DNA of 64,000 bases. Source: Mesorhizobium loti R88b (GTDB lineage Bacteria; Pseudomonadota; Alphaproteobacteria; Rhizobiales; Rhizobiaceae). Location of the stretch: assembly GCF_013170845.1 (NCBI RefSeq), contig NZ_CP033367.1:1178001-1242000 (forward strand). The letters run 5' to 3'. Within the stretch, counting starts at the first letter, position 1. Every line of letters begins with the position of its first letter. The translations under genes and the position numbers were made by a program. The notes beneath the pieces are model-generated. The model was given only the letters and a program-made list of their open reading frames with translations. It searched no databases and was not told the origin of the DNA. Shown here one piece after another: positions 1 through 9,633 of this stretch.

Positions 1-2
1 TC

Positions 3-462
<460 letters not shown>

Positions 463-469
463 TGCTGCT

Positions 470-3160
<2,691 letters not shown>

Positions 3161-3445
3161 GTGCGATCCGTCCTTGTCTGTTCAGCCTGAAAGGGAACGG
3201 ACGCCGATGGCATGCAATCACGCGCAAAGGTGCGGGTACGGCCATTTCCGCTGTCCGTTCCCAAGCAACCCGAGCCGTTCAAGGCGGCGCGTGCGCTGGT
3301 TCGGCGCAAATTCTGTTCCCGCGCCGACCGCTGGCACGGATGCACCGCATATAGAGAATTTTCTGGAATAGTTCTAGACAGTTGCGGAGCAAATTTGTGC
3401 GATGCGGCAGCGCTCGCGAAACATTGATTTCAGGGCAGGCGACGG

Positions 3446-4108
3446 ATGCGGCTTATCGCCGAAAATCTGGGCGGCGAACGTGGCGGCGAAAGCGTGTTTT
3501 CCGGGGTTGGCTTTGACCTTGGGGAAGGCCAGGCGCTGGTCGTCACCGGACCGAATGGATCGGGCAAATCGACTCTGTTGAGGATCATCGCCGGGCTGCT
3601 GCCGGTGGCGGAAGGCCGGTTGCTGCTCGAGGGCGGCGGCGAGGCGTTTCCGTCCGTTGCCTCGGCCTGTCATTACCTTGGCCACCAGAATGCGATGAAG
3701 CCGGCGCTCAGTGTGGCGGAAAACCTGCGCTTCTGGCGCGATTTCAATGGCAGTGGAGATGTCGGCGTCGAGGAGGCGCTGGAAACGGTCGGGTTAGGCG
3801 GCATCGGCCATTTGCCATTCGGCTATCTCTCGACCGGGCAAAGGCGGCGTGCGGCGATCGCCAAGCTTTTGGTCAGCCACCGGCCGTTGTGGCTGCTGGA
3901 TGAGCCGACGGCGGGGTTGGACAAGGCTTCGGAGGCGCGGTTTGCGGGGTTGATGGGGAAGCATTGCGGCGACGGTGGAATGATTGTCGCGGCGACGCAT
4001 CTGCCGCTGGGAATAGAGGGGGCGCAGGAATTGAAGATGGGCTCCTCACCCTCCCCCTCGTGGGGAGGGTCGATCCGCGAAGCGGAGCGGGGTGGGGGTC
4101 TTTTATGA
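3446..4108 (+). CDS. ccmA: Heme exporter ATP-binding protein CcmA, C-terminus extended by a repeat
   Basis: ATPase of the CcmABCD transporter that releases heme-loaded CcmE during cytochrome c maturation at the inner membrane. Walker A (GPNGSGKST) is at residues 35-43, the signature LSTGQRRR near 128-135 and Walker B LLDEPTAGLD near 149-158. The last roughly 22 residues (from S-S-P-S-P-S onward) are encoded by a palindromic repeat element (4044-4166), and the TGA stop itself lies inside that element. The native tail has therefore been replaced or extended, outside the ATPase core. ccmB follows at 4170. Confidence 0.95.
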   Translation: MRLIAENLGGERGGESVFSGVGFDLGEGQALVVTGPNGSGKSTLLRIIAGLLPVAEGRLLLEGGGEAFPSVASACHYLGHQNAMKPALSVAENLRFWRDFNGSGDVGVEEALETVGLGGIGHLPFGYLSTGQRRRAAIAKLLVSHRPLWLLDEPTAGLDKASEARFAGLMGKHCGDGGMIVAATHLPLGIEGAQELKMGSSPSPSWGGSIREAERGGGLL

Positions 4109-4166
4109 CGGCCGCCGCTCCCCCACCCCGGCGCTGCGCGCCGACCCTCCCCACAAGGGGGAGGGT
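4044..4166. repeat. Palindromic REP-doublet element between ccmA and ccmB
   Basis: Two inverted halves, each with its own hairpin: ACCCTCCCC against GGGGAGGGT at 4049-4070 and CCCTCCCC against GGGGGAGGG at 4144-4165. An outer pairing joins CGGGGTGGGGG with CCCCCACCCCG. Similar elements occur at 5711-5858, 10729-10854 and 39982-40134 in this window. It supplies the end of the ccmA reading frame, and its final purine-rich arm GGGGGAGGG lies 4 bases before the ccmB GTG start, where it can serve as the ribosome binding site. Confidence 0.85.
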
Positions 4167-4169
4167 GAA

Positions 4170-4835
4170 GTGCTAGCCCTCTTCCTGCGCGACATCCGCC
4201 TCAACATCCGCGCCGGCGGCGGCGCTTTGACCGGCGTCATCTTCTTCCTCGCCGTCATCGCCACCATCCCCTTCGGCGTCGGCCCCGACCTGAAGCTGCT
4301 TGCCCGCATTGGTCCGGCGATCCTGTGGATCGGCGCGCTGCTGTCCTGTCTGCTCGGGCTCGACCGGCTGTTCCAGGCCGACCGCGAGGACGGTTCGCTC
4401 GATCTGCTGGTGCTCGGCAATGACCGGCACATGCTGGCCTTGACCGTGCTGGTGAAATGCCTGGCGCATTGGGCGGGCAGCGTGCTGCCACTGGTGGTCG
4501 CGACACCCCTGCTCGGCCTGTTCATGAACATGGAGCCGCTGGCGATCGGCGCCACGGCACTGACGCTGCTGGTCGGCACACCGGCCATCACCTTCATCGG
4601 TGCTGCCGGTGCCGCGGTGGCAGTGGCGCTGCCGCGGGGCGGGCTGTTGATCTCGGTGCTGGTGCTGCCGCTGACCATTCCGGTGCTGATCTTCGGCGTT
4701 TCGGCGAGCTATGGCGCGACGGCCAGTCCCGATCCGTTCCTGCAGCCCTTCCTCATTCTTGCCGCGCTGACGCTGTTTCTTGCCGTGCTGGGGCCGGTCT
4801 CGGCGGCGCTGGCGCTGCGGCATGGAACGGATTGA
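4170..4835 (+). CDS. ccmB: Heme exporter permease CcmB
   Basis: Integral membrane partner of CcmA in the CcmABCD complex of cytochrome c biogenesis. From the GTG at 4170 the protein is 221 residues, the family's usual length, with six hydrophobic segments and the N-terminal cytoplasmic motif F-L-R-D-I-R-L. An in-frame upstream ATG at 4092 would add 26 residues read from repeat DNA and is rejected as the start. GTG is preceded by AAGGGGGAGGGTGAA, a strong Shine-Dalgarno sequence donated by the repeat element. The usual next gene, ccmC, is missing. Confidence 0.93.
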   Translation: MLALFLRDIRLNIRAGGGALTGVIFFLAVIATIPFGVGPDLKLLARIGPAILWIGALLSCLLGLDRLFQADREDGSLDLLVLGNDRHMLALTVLVKCLAHWAGSVLPLVVATPLLGLFMNMEPLAIGATALTLLVGTPAITFIGAAGAAVAVALPRGGLLISVLVLPLTIPVLIFGVSASYGATASPDPFLQPFLILAALTLFLAVLGPVSAALALRHGTD

Positions 4836-4954
4836 TGGGACCGCACAAGCCTGAAGGCCGCGACGCGGCGTCCGATTGCGAAGCCGCTGGCGCAAAGCTA
4901 TGGGAAGGCCATGATCGAGCACGGTGAAATGACAGCGAGAGCGGAGCGAAGCGC
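4836..4954 (+). other. Short spacer where ccmC is expected
   Basis: Only 119 bases separate ccmB from ccmD, whereas CcmC is normally about 240-260 residues and sits here. The frame ending at the TGA of 4956-4958 is open back to the ccmB stop and would encode a hydrophilic, Arg-rich tail ending A-R-A-E-R-S-A, overlapping the ccmD ATG by ATGA. That arrangement is what the end of an upstream cotranslated gene would look like, so it may be the last remnant of ccmC after an internal deletion. I see no WWD heme-binding motif here. Confidence 0.5.
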
Positions 4955-5122
4955 ATGAGTGCACACGCGCTCTATGTCACCGCGGCCTACGGCATCACGG
5001 CGATCGTGCTGGCCGGGCTTATCGGCTGGATCCTGCTTGACCAGCGGGCGCGCAAGCGTGAACTCGCGGAACTCGAAGCGGCCGGCGTGCGGCGGCGTTC
5101 CGACAAGGCTGCCAAGCCATGA
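4955..5122 (+). CDS. ccmD: Heme exporter protein CcmD
   Basis: Small membrane subunit (55 residues) that stabilises the CcmABC-CcmE complex and helps release holo-CcmE. It begins M-S-A-H-A-L-Y-V and has a single membrane segment at about residues 8-27 followed by a basic, helical tail (D-Q-R-A-R-K-R-E-L), which is the typical CcmD shape. Its TGA overlaps the ATG of ccmG (5119) by four bases, so the two are translationally coupled. Confidence 0.88.
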   Translation: MSAHALYVTAAYGITAIVLAGLIGWILLDQRARKRELAELEAAGVRRRSDKAAKP

Positions 5123-5697
5123 GCACGGAGACAGAAACACCGACACGCAGTCGCCGCCTGTTCGTGCTGTTGCCGCTGTTGATTTTCCTCGGCCTTGCCG
5201 GCCTGTTCCTGTCGCAGCTGCTTTCCGGCCGCGATGTCTCGGAAGTGCCGTCGGCCCTGATCGGACTGCCGGCGCCGCAGACCAACCTGCCGGCGCTGGA
5301 GGGGTCGAACCTGCCGGGGCTCGATTCCAGGGCGTTCGCCGGCAAGGTCACGCTGGTCAATGTGTTTGCGTCATGGTGCGCGCCATGCCGCGAAGAGCAT
5401 CCGGTGCTTCTGGCGCTGTCGCAGGACAAGCGATTCGTGATGGCGGCGCTGAATTACAAGGACCAGCCGGAAAACGCCCGCCGGTTCCTCGGCGACCTCG
5501 GCAACCCATTCCAGGCGATCGGCGTCGACGAAGCCGGCCGCACGGCGATCGACTGGGGCGTCTACGGCGTGCCGGAAACCTTCGTCATCGGCAAGGACGG
5601 CAAGATCGCCTACAAGTTTGTTGGGCCGCTGACGTCGGAGACGGCGCAGACGATGCTGCTGCCGCAGATTGAAAAGGCGCTGGCGGTGCCCGGTTAG
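5119..5697 (+). CDS. ccmG: Thiol:disulfide interchange protein CcmG (DsbE family)
   Basis: Periplasmic membrane-anchored thioredoxin that keeps apocytochrome c cysteines reduced for heme attachment. It is 192 residues, with a signal anchor at about 14-34 and an active site W-C-A-P-C with Cys87 and Cys90. The following E-E-H-P and the later G-V-Y-G-V-P-E-T-F (cis-Pro loop) are characteristic of CcmG/DsbE rather than general thioredoxins. It is translationally coupled to ccmD and is the last gene of the ccm cluster here. Confidence 0.95.
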   Translation: MSTETETPTRSRRLFVLLPLLIFLGLAGLFLSQLLSGRDVSEVPSALIGLPAPQTNLPALEGSNLPGLDSRAFAGKVTLVNVFASWCAPCREEHPVLLALSQDKRFVMAALNYKDQPENARRFLGDLGNPFQAIGVDEAGRTAIDWGVYGVPETFVIGKDGKIAYKFVGPLTSETAQTMLLPQIEKALAVPG

Positions 5698-5710
5698 GCG
5701 GTAGCGCCAG

Positions 5711-5858
5711 GCCCCCTCATCCGGCCACTACGCGGCCACCTTCTCCCCGTGGGGGAGAAGAGATAACGTCGGCGCTGACCTGCTCCTCTCCCCTCGGGGA
5801 GAGGTCGGATTGCCCGAATTGCGCTTGCAATTCGGTTTGGCAATCCGGGTGAGGGGGC
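5711..5858. repeat. Palindromic REP-doublet element downstream of ccmG
   Basis: Outer arms GCCCCCTCA and TGAGGGGGC bracket two inner hairpins, TTCTCCCCgtgGGGGAGAA and CTCTCCCCtcGGGGAGAG. There is also an AATTGCGCTTGCAATT palindrome near 5818. It belongs to the same general class as the elements at 4044, 10729 and 39982. It lies between the convergent ends of ccmG and the DUF1127 gene and could stop transcription from both sides. Confidence 0.8.
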
Positions 5859-5892
5859 AGGGCCCCGCGGTCCGGAAAACCGACTGGAAAGA

Positions 5893-6057
5893 TCAGCCGT
5901 AGATCTGCTTGTGGACCTGGTACAGCATCTCGCTGCGGTCGGCGCGCATGTCCGCCAGATCGCGGCTCGAGAAGCTGTCGATTTCGGCGACGAGGCGGTT
6001 GTAATGCTTGCGCTTGGCGATGCTGCTGCGAGCGCGGTTCATGAGATCGAAGATCAT
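5893..6057 (-). CDS. DUF1127 domain small protein
   Basis: A 54-residue basic protein starting M-I-F-D-L-M-N-R-A, with the DUF1127 core (R-x-x-x-x-L-x-x-L/I-D-S-x-S-x-R-D-L-A-D-M-R-A-D-R-S). Rhizobial DUF1127 proteins of this size are small RNA-binding or regulatory proteins linked to phosphate and carbon metabolism. The frame is open further upstream, but the ATG at 6057 is chosen because AAGGAA lies about eight bases before it and the family begins there. A 15-bp perfect palindrome lies about 75-115 bases upstream. Confidence 0.85.
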   Translation of the reverse strand: MIFDLMNRARSSIAKRKHYNRLVAEIDSFSSRDLADMRADRSEMLYQVHKQIYG

Positions 6058-6131
6058 AGCAAGGGTTCCTTTTGTGCCGCATTCTGGCGGCCGGTTCTTC
6101 CTCCCTTGGTCAATACGGAACATGACATAGG

Positions 6132-6171
6132 AATGGTGCATTGCAAAAAGAAGATGTTGCAATGCACCATT
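6132..6171. promoter_or_regulatory. 15-bp perfect inverted repeat in a divergent promoter region
   Basis: AATGGTGCATTGCAA (6132-6146) and its exact reverse complement TTGCAATGCACCATT (6157-6171) are separated by 10 bases. The element lies between the divergent DUF1127 and SMP-30 genes and no coding sequence explains it. It could be a dimeric repressor operator or an RNA hairpin. The TGCATTGCA core resembles the TGC-rich sites bound by PhaR/AniA-type regulators, which is only an inference. Confidence 0.7.
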
Positions 6172-6354
6172 GCACGCAGCGCATAGCCGGTTAATCGAGT
6201 CCTAAGGCGTATCCAGCCTGCACGGTCGCGAGCCGGACCTGGCTGGGGCAGCCATGCCCTCTCCGTTTTGTCATACAAATTGCGACGGCCCCGTCTTGCC
6301 AGATCGATCGCGGGCTGGCTTGATCCGGCGTCACCTGATGCCGGGAGGAAATGC

Positions 6355-7275
6355 ATGGCGGCCGCAGATTATTACGAAGTTCTCGATCCGCGCTTCGCGC
6401 GCCTGTTCAACGGCAGCGCGCAGGTGGAGAAGCTGTTCACCGGGTGCCGCTGGGCGGAAGGGCCGGCCTGGTTCGCCGCCGGCCGCTACGTCGTCTGGTC
6501 CGACATCCCCAACAACCGCATGCTGCGCTTCGATGAAACGGACGGCAGCGTCAGCGTTTTCCGGCAGCCATCGGGCAATTCCAACGGCAACACCGTCGAC
6601 CGGCAGGGCCGGCTGGTGACTTGCGAACATTCGGGCCGCCGCGTCAGCCGCACCGAGCATGACGGCTCGGTCACCACAATCGCCGCCAAATGGAAAGGCA
6701 AGCGGCTGAACTCGCCCAACGACGCGGTGGTGAAATCCGATGGCTCGATCTGGTTCACCGACCCGAGCTACGGCATCGACACCGACTATGAGGGCGACAA
6801 GGCCGAGAGCGAGATCGGCGCCTGCCACGTCTACCGGGTCGATCCCGATACGGGGGATGTCGAGGCAGTCATCACCGACATGGTGAGACCCAACGGGCTG
6901 GCCTTCTCGCTCGACGAGAGCCTGCTCTATGTCGTCGACACCGGCCGCACGCATGGCGCGCAGAATCCGGCGCATATGCGGGTATTCAACGTCGGCAAGC
7001 ATGGCAAGAAGGTTTCCGGCGACAAGGTGTTCGCCGACTGCACGGCCGGCCTGTTCGACGGTTTCCGGCTCGATGCGGACGGGCGGATCTGGACCAGTGC
7101 CGCCGACGGCATCCATTGCTACGATCCGGACGGAACGCTGATCGGCAAGGTCAAGGTGCCGGAGGTGACGGCGAACTGTGTGTTCGGCGGCAACAAGCTG
7201 AACTGCCTCTACATCGCCGGCACCACCTCGCTTTACATGGTGCGGCTGATGGTGAACGGGGCCAAGACTTTTTGA
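6355..7275 (+). CDS. SMP-30/gluconolactonase/LRE family protein
   Basis: Predicted six-bladed beta-propeller lactonase of 306 residues that hydrolyses a sugar lactone. Metal-binding positions of the family are recognisable: E35 in A-E-G-P-A-W, N in R-L-N-S-P-N-D, N in M-V-R-P-N-G-L-A-F-S and D in L-F-D-G-F-R-L-D-A-D-G. The frame is open from 6268, but the ATG at 6355 has GGGAGGAA just upstream and gives the normal N-terminus. The substrate cannot be read from the sequence; gluconolactone or a related aldonolactone is the family default. Confidence 0.88.
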   Translation: MAAADYYEVLDPRFARLFNGSAQVEKLFTGCRWAEGPAWFAAGRYVVWSDIPNNRMLRFDETDGSVSVFRQPSGNSNGNTVDRQGRLVTCEHSGRRVSRTEHDGSVTTIAAKWKGKRLNSPNDAVVKSDGSIWFTDPSYGIDTDYEGDKAESEIGACHVYRVDPDTGDVEAVITDMVRPNGLAFSLDESLLYVVDTGRTHGAQNPAHMRVFNVGKHGKKVSGDKVFADCTAGLFDGFRLDADGRIWTSAADGIHCYDPDGTLIGKVKVPEVTANCVFGGNKLNCLYIAGTTSLYMVRLMVNGAKTF

Positions 7276-7277
7276 GT

Positions 7278-7420
7278 GAGACCGCTTGGAAATTCTACTC
7301 TGGCGGCCATCTGAAGGCGTTTTCTGCGCTTCCGGTGCTCACGGACCTAAATGTCCGCTGCGCTCCGGTTCTCGAAACCACCATCATATGTCTCGCCAGA
7401 GCGAATTTCGAAACGGTCTC
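7278..7420. repeat. MITE-like inverted-repeat element
   Basis: A 28-base left arm at 7278-7305 (GAGACCGCTTGGAAATTC.. ending CTCTGGCG) is matched by a 27-base right arm at 7394-7420 that is its imperfect reverse complement. About 88 bases lie inside, including a second imperfect palindrome (GCTTCCGGTGCTCACGGAC near GTCCGCTGCGCTCCGGTTC). There is no coding potential. It starts three bases after the stop of the lactonase gene. The structure suggests a small non-autonomous element or a dispersed structured repeat. Confidence 0.7.
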
Positions 7421-7452
7421 AGCGGCGTTAGCTATTTGAAGGGGAGGACGTC

Positions 7453-7659
7453 ATGCCATTCGTCAACATCCGTATCGTTAAGGAAGTGATCGCCGCCGAT
7501 CCGGCAGGCAAGAAGGCTGATATCGCCAAGAAAGTCACGGCGGCCATCATGGAGGCCACCGGGCTCGGCAATGACGATGTCTGGGTGGTCTTTGAGGAGG
7601 TCAACGCCCGCGACTGGTATGTTGGCAAGACCGATGTCGAGACGTTGAGGAGGGGGTAG
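7453..7659 (+). CDS. 4-oxalocrotonate tautomerase family protein
   Basis: A 68-residue member of the tautomerase superfamily. The catalytic N-terminal proline follows the initiator (M-P-F-V-N-I-R-I), so Pro becomes residue 1 after Met removal. The helix and the V-W-V-V-F-E-E-V strand fit the beta-alpha-beta fold of these small homo-oligomers. GGGGAGG lies just before the ATG. The substrate is unknown: family members act on 2-hydroxymuconate or similar keto-enol compounds, and no aromatic-degradation genes are next to it. Confidence 0.87.
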   Translation: MPFVNIRIVKEVIAADPAGKKADIAKKVTAAIMEATGLGNDDVWVVFEEVNARDWYVGKTDVETLRRG

Positions 7660-7696
7660 GGCGCGATCCCACGGGGGAGAAGGAAGACTGCGCCGC

Positions 7697-8230
7697 TCAG
7701 CGCGCGTAGATAAACTCCGCAAAGGCCGTGAGCGCATCGCGCATCGCCAGCACATTCGCGGGCTCCGCCAAAATAGCCTCCACCTCCGGCGGCTTCCTCC
7801 CCAGCAGCGTAATCTCCAACGCCACGTCCTCACAAAGCGCGAACGACATTGTCCGCATGATCTCGGCCAAAGCTGCGCGCGCGAACAGCGAGCGCGGCGA
7901 GGCGTGGGCCAGCATGGCCGGCTTGCCGACGGCGGCGTCGCGTGAGACCAGCCACTCGAGCGCGTTCTTCAGCCCGCCCGGCACGCCGTGGGCATATTCG
8001 GGACAGGAGACGATGATCCCGTCGGCACTGGTCACGGCATCGATCAGCACGGACGCCTCGTGCGGCGTCCGCTCGCCTTCGTCGTCGGGGTTGAAGATCG
8101 GCAAGCGGCCGAGTCCGTCATAGACGGTGACGCGGCAGGCGGGTGGCGCGTTGCGCGCCAGGGCCGCGACCAGGGCCGAATTGGTGGAGGCGGCACGCAG
8201 GCTGCCGGAGATGGCGAGGATGTTCAGCAA
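7697..8230 (-). CDS. NADPH-dependent FMN reductase family protein
   Basis: A 177-residue flavodoxin-like protein related to ChrR and azoreductases, transferring electrons from NAD(P)H through bound FMN to quinones, chromate or similar acceptors. The phosphate-binding loop G-S-L-R-A-A-S-T-N-S is at residues 9-18, and the isoalloxazine-binding motif P-E-Y-A-H-G-V-P-G-G-L-K-N-A-L-E-W follows near residue 76. It is on the opposite strand to the tautomerase and has no obvious partner. Confidence 0.88.
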   Translation of the reverse strand: MLNILAISGSLRAASTNSALVAALARNAPPACRVTVYDGLGRLPIFNPDDEGERTPHEASVLIDAVTSADGIIVSCPEYAHGVPGGLKNALEWLVSRDAAVGKPAMLAHASPRSLFARAALAEIMRTMSFALCEDVALEITLLGRKPPEVEAILAEPANVLAMRDALTAFAEFIYAR

Positions 8231-8269
8231 AGTATGGAGCCAGTTCGGACGAATCGCGTCCGCAAAAGC

Positions 8270-8890
8270 TTACCACATGGTCTGCTTGTATTCGTCGTCG
8301 AGCCAGCGATCGGTCGCCTCGGCCGAATCGGCAACCACCAGCTGGTCGCGCAGGATCTGGCCGAGCGTCGGCAGCGTGGCGCGGTCGTACCAGGCGTCAG
8401 GCTTCCACAGATCGGAGCGCATGAAGGCCTTGGCGCAATGCATGTAGGCGGCCTTGACGGCAACGACGATGACGCTTTGCGGTTCCCTGCCGTCGACGGC
8501 CAGACGTTCGCGCAAGGTGGCGTCGACCGTGATGCGGGCATCGCCATTGACGCGCAGCGTCTCGTTCATGCCGGGGATGAGGAAGAGCAGCCCGACCGAG
8601 GGATTGCGCAGGATGTTCTCCAGCGTATCCAGCCGGTTGTTGCCGGGCCGGTCGGGGATGGCGATGGTCCTGTCGTCGAGAATGGCGGCGAAGCCGGGCT
8701 TGTCACCCTTGGGCGTCACGTCGGAATTGCCTGATCCGTCGGAGGAGCCAATCAGCACGAACGGGCTCTTCCCGATGAAGGAGCGGCAATGGCCGTCGAG
8801 CGCCTTCAGCTCCTTGCGGATCGAGCCGTCGGTCGGGCGCGGCGTCTTGTAGATCGTCCGCAACTCTTCGCGCGTGGTGACGAAATCCAT
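8270..8890 (-). CDS. Pyridoxamine 5'-phosphate oxidase-like flavin/heme-binding protein
   Basis: A 206-residue split-barrel protein of the PNPOx-like superfamily (MSMEG_1061-type FMN-binding group). Recognisable stretches are the strand F-V-L-I-G-S-S-D, the D-V-T-P-K-G-D-K-P-G-F loop, and L-D-T-L-E-N-I-L-R-N-P-S-V-G-L-L-F-L-I-P-G, which in the family contact the phosphate of the flavin. It lies 39 bases upstream of the FMN reductase on the same strand, so the two may be cotranscribed. The substrate is unknown. Confidence 0.82.
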   Translation of the reverse strand: MDFVTTREELRTIYKTPRPTDGSIRKELKALDGHCRSFIGKSPFVLIGSSDGSGNSDVTPKGDKPGFAAILDDRTIAIPDRPGNNRLDTLENILRNPSVGLLFLIPGMNETLRVNGDARITVDATLRERLAVDGREPQSVIVVAVKAAYMHCAKAFMRSDLWKPDAWYDRATLPTLGQILRDQLVVADSAEATDRWLDDEYKQTMW

Positions 8891-8913
8891 GGCTCTCCCC
8901 CTTGTCGCGGGCC

Positions 8914-9588
8914 CTATTTACCCGGCTTTTCCTCCCCGCTTGCCTTGTCGTCCAGCGAGTGATGCAGGATGAGCGGCATCTGGCTGAAGGTGAACAGAAG
9001 CGTGATCGGCATGATGCCCCAGACCTTGAAGGTAACCCAGGCGTCGGTGGAAAAATTACGCCACACCACTTCGTTGACAACGGCCAGGAAGATAAAGAAC
9101 AGGCCCCAGCGGAAGGTGAGCTTGCGCCAGCCTTCGGCATCGAGCTTGAAGGCCGAATCGAAGACATAGCCGAGCAGCGACCTGCCGAAATAGAGCCCGC
9201 CGAGCAGCACGCCGCCGAACAGCGTGTTGACGATGGTCGGCTTCATCTTGATGAAGACGTCGTCCTGCAGATAGAGCGTCAGCGCGCCGAAGATGAAGAC
9301 GACGACGCCCGACACCATCGGCATGATCGGCAAGGTGCGCGTCAGCAGCCAGGAGGCGATCAGCGCTATTGCCGTCGCCGCCATGAACAGGCCGGTGGCG
9401 ACGAAGATCGGACCGCCGAACTCACCGAGAACAGGGAATTTCTGCACCAGCCATTCGCCACGCGCATTGGCGAAGAAGAAGACCAGCAGCGGCCCGAGCT
9501 CCAGCACCAGCTTGAGCACGGGATTGACGCCTTCCTTCTTCTCTTTCTGCGGGTCGGACGGATCGCGTTCGAGAATGGGTGGGTTCAT
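8914..9588 (-). CDS. yciB: Inner membrane septation protein YciB / IspZ
   Basis: A polytopic membrane protein of 224 residues with about five or six hydrophobic segments, in the intracellular septation protein A family that affects cell envelope synthesis and division. Family motifs visible are [13 protein letters not shown] near the N-terminus and V-N-E-V-V-W-R-N in the last third. The poorly conserved start reads M-N-P-P-I-L-E-R-D. It is downstream of ftsY in the order dapF-mtaB-ftsY-yciB, which is kept in many rhizobia. Confidence 0.92.
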   Translation of the reverse strand: MNPPILERDPSDPQKEKKEGVNPVLKLVLELGPLLVFFFANARGEWLVQKFPVLGEFGGPIFVATGLFMAATAIALIASWLLTRTLPIMPMVSGVVVFIFGALTLYLQDDVFIKMKPTIVNTLFGGVLLGGLYFGRSLLGYVFDSAFKLDAEGWRKLTFRWGLFFIFLAVVNEVVWRNFSTDAWVTFKVWGIMPITLLFTFSQMPLILHHSLDDKASGEEKPGK

Positions 9589-9607
9589 GATCTTCCTTCT
9601 TACACAC

Positions 9608-9627
9608 GATCCCGTTCAAACGGGATC
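9608..9627. terminator. Short perfect hairpin between ftsY and yciB
   Basis: GATCCCGTT and AACGGGATC form a perfect inverted repeat in the 45-base gap between the ftsY stop and the yciB start. There is no clear T-run, so it may be an RNA stability or processing hairpin rather than a true terminator. Confidence 0.4.
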
Positions 9628-9633
9628 ATGCCG

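Noticed and set aside
4836..4954. Frameshifted or hidden ccmC
   Set aside because: The gap is far too short to contain about 250 codons in any frame, so it is an absence and not a frameshift.
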